A stretch of 13,706 bases of DNA, taken from NCBI GenBank assembly GCA_946479615.1, contig CAMLGR010000129.1, positions 1 to 13,706 of the forward strand, in the 5' to 3' direction. Shown piece by piece: positions 6,459 to 13,706 of the stretch. The position numbers were made by a program, and so were the translations under genes. Source of the DNA: an uncultured Bacteroidota bacterium (lineage in GTDB: Bacteria; Bacteroidota; Bacteroidia; Chitinophagales; Chitinophagaceae). The notes under the pieces are model-generated. The model did not search any database. It worked only from the letters and a program-made list of their open reading frames with translations, and had not been told where the DNA came from. Within the stretch, counting starts at the first letter, position 1, and each line of letters opens with the position of its first letter.

Positions 6459-9400
6459 TTAGAATTTAACGGTAAGATTGATTCCCATCGTCCGGGTAGA
6501 AGGGAACTGCATCAGTTCCACACCCGGTGTCAGTGTACCACTATTGAGGTTACCACCTTCCGGATCAAAGGCAGGGAAATTGGTTATATTAAACAGGTCG
6601 CGGCCATAGATGGCGATATCTGCCTGGCGGATCAGTAGTTTCTTTAACCATTTGGCCGGTAATCCAAATTCGATCCGCGCCTCGCGCAGTTTTAAATAAG
6701 ATGCATCGAATATGTTTGTCTCTGCGTTGTTGATCGCATAATAGTTTTCATAGTAAGAAAAGGCAGGCACTTTTACCGTGTTTGGTTCATATTTACCACT
6801 GCCTGCATTCCATACCACTCCATCTCCTACCAATCCACCATCGCGACCGGGCAATGTTACTTTCGTTTTACCCAATGTATTGCTCTTATGATTGGTTTGC
6901 GAATACATACTACCACCTTTCTGTCCATCGAATAAAATGCTGATGCGGATATTTTTAATGGTGAATTCATTCATCAGGCCCGCTTTCCAGTCAGCAAATG
7001 CATTTCCCCATTTCTTAGCAACAGGATCCAGCGCTGCAGGAAGACCCACTGAAGAATAAATGATCTTGCCATCGGGCGAACGCTGGAAACCCCTTCCATA
7101 CATATCACCCATTCTTCCTCCTACCCTGGCTTCGATGGTCACATTTCCATCATGACTATAAATAACCTGGTTGCTGTTCCCATCGGCCAGTTCTTTTTCA
7201 TAACTCCTGTTCATCGACCAGGTCAGCGTAGTAGCCCAGGAGAAATTCTTTTGCACAACCGGTTTACCCGTCAGCACCACTTCCACTCCTTTGCTATTGA
7301 TCAGCCCTGCATTCACAAGCGCGCTGGAATAACCGGAAACAGGATCGAGAGGAATAGCGAGGATCTGGTTGCGGCTGTTATTGGTATACACGGCGATATC
7401 GGCACCCAACCTGTTTTTAAACAATCTTACATCGAGACCCGTTTCATAACTGGATGTGATCTCGGGTTTCAGGTTCGGGTTGAATAAGGTAGAAGGATTG
7501 GTAAAGCTGTTGCTGTAGATCCTGTCATAATACTTATCCGTCTGGTAAGGGCGTGTATCATTACCCACCTGTGCCCATGACATCCTGAATTTGGCGAAGG
7601 AAATAGCCGCCGGTAATGTAAACAGGTCGTTCAGCAGGAAGCTCGAACTTACCGATGGATAGAAAAAAGAACTATTGCCATACGGCAATGTACTTGACCA
7701 GTCATTTCTGCCTGTTACATCAAGAAATATTTTTTCCTGGTAAGAAAACTGTGAAGCGCCATACACGCTGTTGATCGCTTTTTCGCTGCGCATAGGATCC
7801 GCTACTGCCTGGTCAAGACTATTGGATATCTGGTAAATACCGGGCTGTGATAACTGGTCGGCATACATACCCGAGAAATCATAAGATTGCTTCATTGCAT
7901 TGGCGCCACCGGATACCGAATATTTTATATCATCGCTGATCTTATTTTTATACGTGATCAAGGCATCTGTGTTGATTTCGTAGTTGAACACTTTTTGTTC
8001 GCGGTACATTCCTCTTGGATATTTCGTCATACTGAAAGGACGTTGCTGTGAACGGTATTCATACGACATATCGATGCCACTGCGAACCATCAGTTCCAGG
8101 TTTTTATTTACCTCGTAGGTAGCAGAAAGATTTCCTACTACACCATGCTTATTCATCTTATTCAGCATTTCATACAGGTCGAGGTAAGGATTGTCGGGGC
8201 CTGTATTGAATGGGTTCTTTTGCTGCACCTGCTCCAGGCCGGGTTGCCAGTAAGGTTTGAACCATTCGGGCCTGATATTGGGAGCCGTGCCAATGATCAG
8301 GAAGTACATGATCGTTTGGTTATTGTAGCCCGCTGCGGGCAGGTTATCACTTTTCTTATTGGTATAATTTACTTTACCGTTTATCTTAAGCCTGTCGGAT
8401 ATTTTCTGGCTGACCGATAATGATGCATTCATACGGCTGAATCCTGTATTGGGAAGTATCCATTCATTTTTCAGGTGGGAAAAAGATAAACGGGCCGAGC
8501 CTTTATCATTTCCTCCTTCGAGCGAGATACTATTGGAAATGGTATTGCCTGTTCTGAAAAAACCGGAGATATAATCATCATAAGCCACCCAGGGTGTACG
8601 CTCCACAGGCTGACCATCGGGCGCGGCCGGGTTGTACTGAAAGTATTGTTGTCCATTGAAACGCGGACCCCAGGCTCTTCCCGCTGCTACATTGGTACCT
8701 GTATTGGGACCATCCACGCTGGGGAGATAAGAATAATAGGTATCGGTCCTTCCTTCGCCATATTCCATCTGATAATCCGGCCAGCGGTTTACCTGGTCCA
8801 TACTTACATTCATATTGTAAGTAACGCCGATACCTTTATCCTTTCTTTCACCGGATTTAGTCGTTATGATGATAGCGCCACCGGCTGCACGGCTTCCATA
8901 CAGGGCCGTAGCGCCGGGACCTTTTAATACCGTAATTTTTTCGATATCATCAGGATTGATATCCGATACGTCGGAACCAAAATCAACAGGGCTATCTGCG
9001 GCGAGATGCGCTTTATAACCCGTACCTGTGATCTTGCTGCTGACAGGTACACCATCGATAATGATCAGCGCCTGGTTATTATCCAGATTCAACGATGATT
9101 CTCCACGGAGCGTGATACGGGATGATCCCATAGGACCCGAACCCGTTCCCTGGATATTCAACCCGGCCACTTTGCCGGATAAAGTATTCACCCAGTTATT
9201 GGCTTTTGCATCTTTTACTACATTCTCATTTAATTTCTGGGCAGCATATCCCAATGATTTCTCTTCGCGTTTTATACCTAATGCTGTGACAACTACTTCC
9301 GTAAGATCTTTGGAAGTTGTATTTAAAGAGATCACGCTGGCAGATGTCGCTTTTACTTCCTGCACAGAAAAACCAACGCTGGTAACGACCAGCATATCTT

Positions 9401-9614
9401 CGGGAATAACTTCGATCTCGAATTTACCGGATTGATCGGTAGCTGTTTGTTTGGTAGTTCCTTTTACCTGCACAGTAACACCGGCCAGCGGTTGCTGGTT
9501 ATCGGCCGACATTACTTTGCCGTGGATAACCTGCTGGGCTGAAACCATCATTGACAGGGACAAAAGGAGGGTAACGAGCAGGGAATACCTGCTCCTTCGG
9601 AGTGCTGATAGCAT
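6459..9614 (-). CDS. SusC/RagA-family TonB-linked outer-membrane transporter
   Basis: TonB-dependent outer-membrane channel that imports a nutrient bound by its SusD partner. The 1051 residues show, in order: signal peptide (1-26, MMVSAQ), a carboxypeptidase-regulatory-like beta-sandwich (about 29-98, from VIHGKV with GKFEIEV and VTSVGF), a TonB-box-like segment LTEVVVTALGIKREEKSLGY (104-123), a plug domain (about 125-255, with ALIIIDGVPV, VLKGPGATALYGSRAAGGAI and TTKSG), then a long beta-barrel ending in the aromatic INLTVKF. No N-terminal secretin/STN domain and no adjacent sigma/anti-sigma pair is present, so control by a classical ECF relay is not suggested locally. It heads a unit with susD and the phosphodiesterase. 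Complete, with no frameshift seen. Substrate unknown. Confidence 0.95.
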   Translation of the reverse strand: MLSALRRSRYSLLVTLLLSLSMMVSAQQVIHGKVMSADNQQPLAGVTVQVKGTTKQTATDQSGKFEIEVIPEDMLVVTSVGFSVQEVKATSASVISLNTTSKDLTEVVVTALGIKREEKSLGYAAQKLNENVVKDAKANNWVNTLSGKVAGLNIQGTGSGPMGSSRITLRGESSLNLDNNQALIIIDGVPVSSKITGTGYKAHLAADSPVDFGSDVSDINPDDIEKITVLKGPGATALYGSRAAGGAIIITTKSGERKDKGIGVTYNMNVSMDQVNRWPDYQMEYGEGRTDTYYSYLPSVDGPNTGTNVAAGRAWGPRFNGQQYFQYNPAAPDGQPVERTPWVAYDDYISGFFRTGNTISNSISLEGGNDKGSARLSFSHLKNEWILPNTGFSRMNASLSVSQKISDRLKINGKVNYTNKKSDNLPAAGYNNQTIMYFLIIGTAPNIRPEWFKPYWQPGLEQVQQKNPFNTGPDNPYLDLYEMLNKMNKHGVVGNLSATYEVNKNLELMVRSGIDMSYEYRSQQRPFSMTKYPRGMYREQKVFNYEINTDALITYKNKISDDIKYSVSGGANAMKQSYDFSGMYADQLSQPGIYQISNSLDQAVADPMRSEKAINSVYGASQFSYQEKIFLDVTGRNDWSSTLPYGNSSFFYPSVSSSFLLNDLFTLPAAISFAKFRMSWAQVGNDTRPYQTDKYYDRIYSNSFTNPSTLFNPNLKPEITSSYETGLDVRLFKNRLGADIAVYTNNSRNQILAIPLDPVSGYSSALVNAGLINSKGVEVVLTGKPVVQKNFSWATTLTWSMNRSYEKELADGNSNQVIYSHDGNVTIEARVGGRMGDMYGRGFQRSPDGKIIYSSVGLPAALDPVAKKWGNAFADWKAGLMNEFTIKNIRISILFDGQKGGSMYSQTNHKSNTLGKTKVTLPGRDGGLVGDGVVWNAGSGKYEPNTVKVPAFSYYENYYAINNAETNIFDASYLKLREARIEFGLPAKWLKKLLIRQADIAIYGRDLFNITNFPAFDPEGGNLNSGTLTPGVELMQFPSTRTMGINLTVKF

Positions 9615-9661
9615 AATAACAGTGATTTTGGGGGTTCTGAAAACCGTTTCGTTTGGTGTCG

Positions 9662-9669
9662 CAAATATG
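9662..9669 (-). promoter_or_regulatory. Candidate -7 element for the susC operon
   Basis: On the minus strand the site reads CATATTTG, one mismatch from TAnnTTTG, about 48 nt before the susC start. No TTTG lies at the expected -33 spacing. The divergent susC/lipocalin interval (9615-9802) must hold both promoters, but this is the only reasonable match I see. Confidence 0.25.
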
Positions 9670-9802
9670 GTATCGCAACGTAAAGAAGCGGTTAAGGGTA
9701 AATCACTAAAAGATTAACAAATTGTAACCGGCCAGATATAATAATTCCCTGTCATTGGTTATTCAGGCACAATATTTATATATATACCATAAACTATTTC
9801 AT

Positions 9803-10300
9803 ATGCTGGAATCAATATGTAGAAAAATGCTGCCGGTAATGGCCGGCCTTGTCATTCTATCCTCGTGTTCATCTTCAAAAAATGCGGCAGTAGCGCAACG
9901 CGAAGACATTAAAGGCACCTGGGTGCTGGACAGGATAAGTTATGATGGCTTGTTACAGGGTGAAAACCTCAGGATCACGTTGCTGGATGAAGGCACCGAA
10001 GAATGCCTGGTGGGCAGTACCTGGGTATTACCCAATAATGGATACGGTACGTATACGATTGCCTCAACCCAGGCAGGATGTACACCGGGTGAAAGAAGTA
10101 TTGTATGGTCATACCGTAAAGAAAACGGGCAGGCTATAGCCCAGTATAAGGTATTGACAGGTGGTGTAAAAGCAAAGAATATCGAAGAAGGATATAAATT
10201 CAAGATCACATCCGCTTCTGAAACGAATATGATCTGGCAGTCGGAGATCACTTACCAGTCGCACACTATCTACATTAATTATTCTTTCTCGAAAAAATAA
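9803..10300 (+). CDS. Lipocalin-like lipoprotein
   Basis: Small lipoprotein predicted to fold as a lipocalin-type beta-barrel. With the ATG at 9803 it has 165 residues and a compact lipoprotein signal MLESICRKMLPVMAGLVILS ending in SSCSSSK, with Cys22 lipidated. An upstream in-frame TTG at 9755 gives an unlikely leader and was not used; an ATG at 9827 is also possible. After a short linker comes DIKGTWVLDRISYDG, the opening strand typical of the Lipocalin_4-type Bacteroidota proteins, then GSTWVLPNNGYGTYTI and several alternating beta strands. Cys residues in EECLVGS and AGCTPG could form a disulfide. Proteins like this are commonly found near OmpA-like genes in Bacteroidota, as here. It is divergent from susC and convergent with the beta-barrel gene. 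Ligand and role are unknown. Confidence 0.75.
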   Translation: MLESICRKMLPVMAGLVILSSCSSSKNAAVAQREDIKGTWVLDRISYDGLLQGENLRITLLDEGTEECLVGSTWVLPNNGYGTYTIASTQAGCTPGERSIVWSYRKENGQAIAQYKVLTGGVKAKNIEEGYKFKITSASETNMIWQSEITYQSHTIYINYSFSKK

Positions 10301-10319
10301 TTCCTGTGATCACTAATTA

Positions 10320-10352
10320 AAAAGCCCGGTATACTTTGTACGCCGGGCTTTT
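10320..10352. terminator. Bidirectional intrinsic terminator
   Basis: Perfect 10-bp inverted repeat AAAAGCCCGG (10320-10329) / CCGGGCTTTT (10343-10352) with a 13-nt loop, followed by a T run to 10359 and preceded by an A-rich stretch. It lies between the convergent ends of the lipocalin-like gene and the beta-barrel gene and can serve both. Confidence 0.88.
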
Positions 10353-10371
10353 GTTTTTTCACGATGCGGTA

Positions 10372-11028
10372 TTAAAAACGGTACCCTAAGGAAACTCCAA
10401 AACCTGTATTCTTTGCAGAAGATTCACCGGCAGTACTGCCGTCCACTTTAGGATTAATATCTGTAAGACCCAATGAAGCGTCTAACTGGACAGATAAATT
10501 ATTGGCGAACTGGTAACCAAACAATAAGTTGGCTCCTGCATCAAATCTTTTTACATAAGCTGCAGCACCTGTGATCAGTTCTGCTGTGGTGACATCACTT
10601 TTGAATTTGATATCTGCATCACCACCGGGATATTTCACTTTCCCTGTTACGCCAAATGCAGCATAAGGGCCAAAACCCAATAATAATTTACCGGTACCCA
10701 GTTCAGGTTTATACAGGAAATTAACAGGGATCTCTACATAACCGATATTTATTTTTGAATCGGTGCCATTAATATCTTTCGCCCCTTTTACAAAAAAGGA
10801 AACGCCTGGTTGTACAAAGAAGTCAATGCCGACAGGTATTTCAGCATTGACACCAGCGTTAAATCCTGTTTTCAATTTGCCATTTTCCTTGTCGCCATCT
10901 TCATCTTTACCATTGATATTATAAAAATTTACCCCTGCATTGATACCAAAAGTCGTTTTCGATTGGGCAAAAGCGGTTGCACCGGTGAAAATAATTGCAG
11001 CGGCCGTTAACATCAGCTTAGTTTTCAT
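10372..11028 (-). CDS. Outer-membrane beta-barrel protein (PorT/OMP_b-brl family)
   Basis: Predicted eight-stranded outer-membrane barrel of 218 residues. The signal peptide MKTKLMLTAAAIIFTGATAF is followed by AQ, the cleavage region. The mature protein opens with TTFGINAGVNFYNI and continues as alternating beta strands such as GFNAGVNAEIPV, FFVQPGVSFFVKG, IGYVEIPVNFLYKPE, KLLLGFGPYAAFGVTG and ANLLFGYQF, ending in GFGVSLGYRF with the C-terminal aromatic recognised by the BAM machinery. A charged acidic stretch (KDEDGDKENGK, about 41-51) is probably a surface loop. It lies 22 bp after the OmpA-like gene in the same direction, so the two are probably one unit and may work together at the envelope. 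Stops at the bidirectional terminator. Specific function not recognisable. Confidence 0.85.
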   Translation of the reverse strand: MKTKLMLTAAAIIFTGATAFAQSKTTFGINAGVNFYNINGKDEDGDKENGKLKTGFNAGVNAEIPVGIDFFVQPGVSFFVKGAKDINGTDSKINIGYVEIPVNFLYKPELGTGKLLLGFGPYAAFGVTGKVKYPGGDADIKFKSDVTTAELITGAAAYVKRFDAGANLLFGYQFANNLSVQLDASLGLTDINPKVDGSTAGESSAKNTGFGVSLGYRF

Positions 11029-11050
11029 ACGTTTGTTTTTAGGTTAATAA

Positions 11051-11722
11051 TTACTGGCCGGATTCCTTTTTAGCATCCTGTACCATTTTCTCGTTAGCAG
11101 TGATCAAAAATTCAACACGCCTGTTCATTGATCTGCCATCTTCTGTATCATTGGTATATTTGGGTGCGCTTTCACCAAAGCCCTTTGTAGTGATCCTTGC
11201 GGAACGGATATTATTCGATTTGAGATAGGAAGCGACAGCACCGGCCCTTCTTTCGGAAAGACCCTGGTTATAGCTATCAGTACCTGTATTATCGGTATGA
11301 CCCTGGATCTCGATATTGGTTTCGGGATATTTATTCAGGATGGTCACCAGCTCATTCAGGCTGCTTTTTGCGTCGGCGCCCAGGTCATCGCTGTCAAAAC
11401 CAAAAAGGATCTTGTTATTGAATTCCACGACGATCCCTTCCCCTACTCTTTCTACTTTAGCGCCAGGCACTTCATTTTTAATTTCTTCAGCTTGTTTGTC
11501 CATCTGGCGGCCGATAACGGCACCGGTAACACCACCCACTGTAGCACCGATGATAGCCCCTAAGGCCGTATTACCCGTTGCTTTACCAATAACACCACCC
11601 ACTGCAGCACCGCCTGCTACACCGATAGCAGCGCCTTTCTGGGATTTATTCAGGTTTTTACATCCGCTGCCCAGTAAAGAAATGGCTGCCATGACGATAA
11701 AGAATTTTCTTACATACTTCAT
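11051..11722 (-). CDS. OmpA-family lipoprotein with Gly-zipper domain
   Basis: Peptidoglycan-associated outer-membrane lipoprotein of 223 residues. The signal peptide ends LLGSGCKN, with Cys21 lipidated. Residues about 29-72 are a glycine zipper (GAAIGVAGGAAVGGVIGK and a second Gly-rich run), which can insert into or associate with membrane. Residues about 97-207 are an OmpA C-terminal domain: ILFGFDSDDL, IEIQGHTDNTG with Asp144, NQGLSERRA with Arg159, and GRSMNRRVEF. Asp144 and Arg159 keep the 15-residue spacing of the residues that bind diaminopimelate in OmpA. It therefore links the outer membrane to the wall, like Pal or YiaD. It heads a unit with the beta-barrel gene; the upstream intergenic region carries palindromic repeats. 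Family assignment is firm. Confidence 0.92.
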   Translation of the reverse strand: MKYVRKFFIVMAAISLLGSGCKNLNKSQKGAAIGVAGGAAVGGVIGKATGNTALGAIIGATVGGVTGAVIGRQMDKQAEEIKNEVPGAKVERVGEGIVVEFNNKILFGFDSDDLGADAKSSLNELVTILNKYPETNIEIQGHTDNTGTDSYNQGLSERRAGAVASYLKSNNIRSARITTKGFGESAPKYTNDTEDGRSMNRRVEFLITANEKMVQDAKKESGQ

Positions 11723-11753
11723 ATAACTGTTTTTTATTGCTACAAGGGAATTT

Positions 11754-11761
11754 CAAACATC
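11754..11761 (-). promoter_or_regulatory. Weak candidate -7 element for the ompA-like gene
   Basis: The minus strand reads GATGTTTG, one mismatch from TAnnTTTG, about 31 nt before the start codon. No clear -33 motif is present. Offered only as the best candidate in this interval. Confidence 0.25.
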
Positions 11762-11777
11762 GTACCACAGCGAAGAA

Positions 11778-11907
11778 TAGAACACAGATGACACGGATAA
11801 AATGTATATAAGCCGGATTTGGTATTTATTTCCATTATATCCCTTCATCCGATTCTATCCGTGTTCTATTGTTCCTGACTTAATGAGTGGAACACGGATG
11901 ACACGAT
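11778..11907. repeat. Three copies of a GAACACGGATGACACGGAT-type motif, partly palindromic
   Basis: Copy 1 (11778-11798) contains AACACAGATGACACGGAT. Copy 2 (11847-11868) is inverted and reads, on the minus strand, TAGAACACGGATAGAATCGGAT. Copy 3 (11890-11907) is direct, GAACACGGATGACACGAT. Copies 1 and 2 can pair to form a hairpin with a loop of about 48 nt that contains a further CCGGAT/ATCCG pair. It fills the 196-bp interval between the pabB stop and the ompA-like start, so it may help end pabB transcription. The motif style suggests a dispersed intergenic repeat. Confidence 0.65.
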
Positions 11908-11918
11908 GGCTGTTTTCA

Positions 11919-13154
11919 CTAACCGGCGGCCAATACCTGTTTCATGGCGGCCGCCTTCATCATACATTCTTCCCATTCGTTTACGGGATCGCTGTAAAAA
12001 GTGATTCCTGAACCGGCTAAAAAGGAGAGGTATCGGGAAAAATTATTATAAAAAATACTCCGGATAACGACATTAAAATCGAAATCAGCTGAAGGGGAAA
12101 TATAACCCAAAGCCCCGGAAAAAATTCCCCGCCTGACAGGTTCATATTGTTCGATCAGTTGCATTACTCTTTTCTTCGGCGCCCCTGTCATCGAGCCCAT
12201 GGGGAAAGTTGCTTTGATGATCTCTGTAAAAGAAATATCATCCTGCAATTCACCACTTATTGTTGAGATCATCTGGTGTACCTGCGGGAAAGAATAGATC
12301 CCATACAATTCATCTACCTGCACCGTTCCTTCTTTACATATTCTTGCGAGGTCGTTACGAACAAGGTCTACCACCATTACATTTTCAGAACGGTCTTTCC
12401 GGCTATTAAATAAAGCATTCCTGTGTTCTTCATCTTCTGTTTTATTATGCAGGCTGCGGATAGATGTGCCTTTGATGGGTTGCGACAATACCCGTTGTCC
12501 CTGTTTTTGTAAAAACCGTTCGGGGCTGGCGCAGATCAGCCATTTATCATCCAGCCTGTATAAAGCTGAAAAAGGATTGGGTGATACTTCACTCAATTGC
12601 TGGTAAACAGTCAACGGATCGATGACAGTTTGCTCAGCAAAAAATTCCTGGCAAAAATTGATCTCGTAACAATCGCCCCGGAGAATATGTTGGCGCAGTT
12701 GTTCGATCACAGACACATATTCATCTTTATTTAACCGGCTGCTGATTGAAATTGGTTTCTTATTTTTTTCTTTGGATGCCGGAACAGGAGCAGTCATTAT
12801 TTCCGTATAGATCCTATTGGGATCAGCCGCTTCGATTTCCAGTCTTGTTTCACCGATCCTGATAAGGATCTGTGGTTCGAAAAAGAAAAGACCGGGAAAC
12901 CCGATGCGATCGGTATGCGAAGAGGCAAGATCTTCCAATTCGTTCTTCAGGTCATACCCAAGATGACCGAACAACCATCTTTTTTTACCGCTATCGATAA
13001 ATTCCTGTAATCCATCAAAAGCATTGCCAGGGGAAGCGATAAAACTTTCTTTGACACCGGCTGCCAGCAGGCATTCCTGTGTATGGGGTTGTAACTGGTA
13101 TTGATGATTGTCCAAAAAACAAAAAGTGTTGAACTGTTGTACCCAGTTCAACAC
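11919..13154 (-). CDS. pabB: Aminodeoxychorismate synthase component I (chorismate-binding)
   Basis: Converts chorismate and ammonia to 4-amino-4-deoxychorismate for folate synthesis, in the cytosol, normally with a PabA glutaminase (not in the window). As numbered from the GTG at 13154 the protein has 411 residues. The chorismate-binding domain spans about 140-410: GDCYEINFCQ (160-169), SPERF (210-214), PIKGT (226-230) with the Lys228 that separates PabB from anthranilate synthase (PIAGT), VVDLVRNDLARIC, FPMGSMTGAPKKRVM (317-331), RGIFSGALGY (342-351) and GSGI. The N-terminal domain includes WLFGHLGYDLKNE. The start is doubtful: the frame stays open upstream and encodes FPVTDFRETKEKVLNW, which looks like a genuine family N-terminus, but no ATG, GTG or TTG precedes it in frame. 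An isochorismate synthase is unlikely given PIKGT. Confidence 0.9.
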   Translation of the reverse strand: MLNWVQQFNTFCFLDNHQYQLQPHTQECLLAAGVKESFIASPGNAFDGLQEFIDSGKKRWLFGHLGYDLKNELEDLASSHTDRIGFPGLFFFEPQILIRIGETRLEIEAADPNRIYTEIMTAPVPASKEKNKKPISISSRLNKDEYVSVIEQLRQHILRGDCYEINFCQEFFAEQTVIDPLTVYQQLSEVSPNPFSALYRLDDKWLICASPERFLQKQGQRVLSQPIKGTSIRSLHNKTEDEEHRNALFNSRKDRSENVMVVDLVRNDLARICKEGTVQVDELYGIYSFPQVHQMISTISGELQDDISFTEIIKATFPMGSMTGAPKKRVMQLIEQYEPVRRGIFSGALGYISPSADFDFNVVIRSIFYNNFSRYLSFLAGSGITFYSDPVNEWEECMMKAAAMKQVLAAG

Positions 13155-13238
13155 TTTTTCCTTTGTCTCCCGGAAATCAGTTACCGGAAATAGTACATTA
13201 TTCAGAATCGTATTGATTAAAAATAAACAGGTAAACGA

Positions 13239-13691
13239 TCAATAATCTTCCTCTTCTTCTTCAAAACCGTCATCACCTCCACCGAACATATCCTTGAACT
13301 CGTCATCGATTTTGAAATCATCCTCTTCTTCAGCGCCGCCCGCTTTTTTTCCAGCACCGGAACCGGTCGCCTTTTTACCTTTTGACTTAGGAATATCAAA
13401 TTCATCGAAGTCGGGATCCCATTCTTCTTCTTCCTCGACTTTATCCCATTCGTCTACTTCATCGGGACCATCATCATCATCATCGTCATCCTCGTCTTTT
13501 TTCTTTTTAGAGGACGCGACAATTTTGCCACCTTTCTTAGGTGTTTCATCCAACTCATCGTCGGAGAAATCATCATCATCGTCATCATCTTCAGGAGCCT
13601 TCTGGGGCTTTGAAGATTCTTTTTTCGATGAGGGCTTTTCTGCGCCCGTAGTCTTTCCTGTCTTTTTTGCCTTATCGGATTTTGCTGCCAT
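13239..13691 (-). CDS. Highly acidic low-complexity protein, function unknown
   Basis: A 150-residue protein starting MAAKSDKAKK; not recognised as a named family. It has no signal peptide and no membrane segment, so it should be cytosolic. About 57 residues are Asp or Glu and about 26 are Lys. The order is: Lys-rich N-terminus (1-31), Asp block (about 34-49), Lys patch (52-65), second Asp block (66-77), Glu/Trp stretch DEWDKVEEEEEWDPDFDEFD (80-99), Gly/Lys linker (102-119), and an acidic tail with spaced aromatics ending EEEEEDY. It is expected to be intrinsically disordered. Acidic disordered proteins often bind basic proteins or nucleic-acid-binding partners, but that is inference. The stop lies 84 bp before the pabB GTG and is in the pabB frame. 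The Ser-rich open frame on the opposite strand is its shadow. Confidence 0.75.
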   Translation of the reverse strand: MAAKSDKAKKTGKTTGAEKPSSKKESSKPQKAPEDDDDDDDFSDDELDETPKKGGKIVASSKKKKDEDDDDDDDGPDEVDEWDKVEEEEEWDPDFDEFDIPKSKGKKATGSGAGKKAGGAEEEDDFKIDDEFKDMFGGGDDGFEEEEEDY

Positions 13692-13706
13692 ACGCTGATA
13701 GGGTTA

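Noticed and set aside
9028..9435. Plus-strand 135-residue open frame within susC
   Set aside because: It lies wholly opposite the well-supported plug domain of the SusC transporter and shows no family motif.
13239..13241. TGA readthrough or selenocysteine fusing the acidic protein to pabB
   Set aside because: The TGA is in the pabB frame, but there is no SECIS-like structure and no reason for such a fusion; a start-codon or sequencing problem explains the open frame more simply.
13294..13698. Plus-strand Ser-rich 134-residue open frame
   Set aside because: It is the antisense of the Asp/Glu codon runs (GAT/GAA become ATC/TTC or TCA/TCT/TCC in other frames), giving long Ser runs with no other feature.

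Overview
The window reads as chromosomal DNA of a Bacteroidota bacterium, most likely family Chitinophagaceae. This is inferred from a SusC/SusD outer-membrane pair, TonB-dependent and beta-barrel proteins ending in aromatic residues, SusD, lipocalin-like and OmpA-like lipoproteins, the lack of clear Shine-Dalgarno sequences, and a TAnnTTTG-type promoter. No tRNA, rRNA, CRISPR array, insertion sequence or phage gene was recognised.

Layout. Bases 1-195 hold about seven degenerate copies of a 28-bp tandem repeat that appears to run in from outside the window. A plus-strand block follows: tatA (twin-arginine translocase), gatA (amidotransferase subunit A, TTG start) and an MltD-like lytic transglycosylase. 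It ends at a long hairpin built from 8-bp units (3159-3255), which also closes a minus-strand block read from 9614 down to 3262: a SusC-type transporter, a SusD-type lipoprotein and a secreted phosphodiesterase/pyrophosphatase of the alkaline phosphatase superfamily. The plausible job of this unit is capture and hydrolysis of a phosphorylated nutrient. Divergent from susC is a small lipocalin-like lipoprotein on the plus strand, closed by a bidirectional terminator (10320-10352). From there to the end everything is on the minus strand: an acidic low-complexity protein, an aminodeoxychorismate synthase component I (pabB, folate pathway), an intergenic palindromic repeat, an OmpA-family Gly-zipper lipoprotein and an outer-membrane beta-barrel protein.

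Most genes are ordinary housekeeping or envelope genes. The items most worth a second look are the SusCD-phosphodiesterase operon, the missing standard start codon of pabB (its conserved N-terminus seems to extend upstream of the first GTG), the Asp/Glu-rich protein before it, and three unrelated families of intergenic repeats. I do not see convincing evidence for an entirely new multi-gene system.
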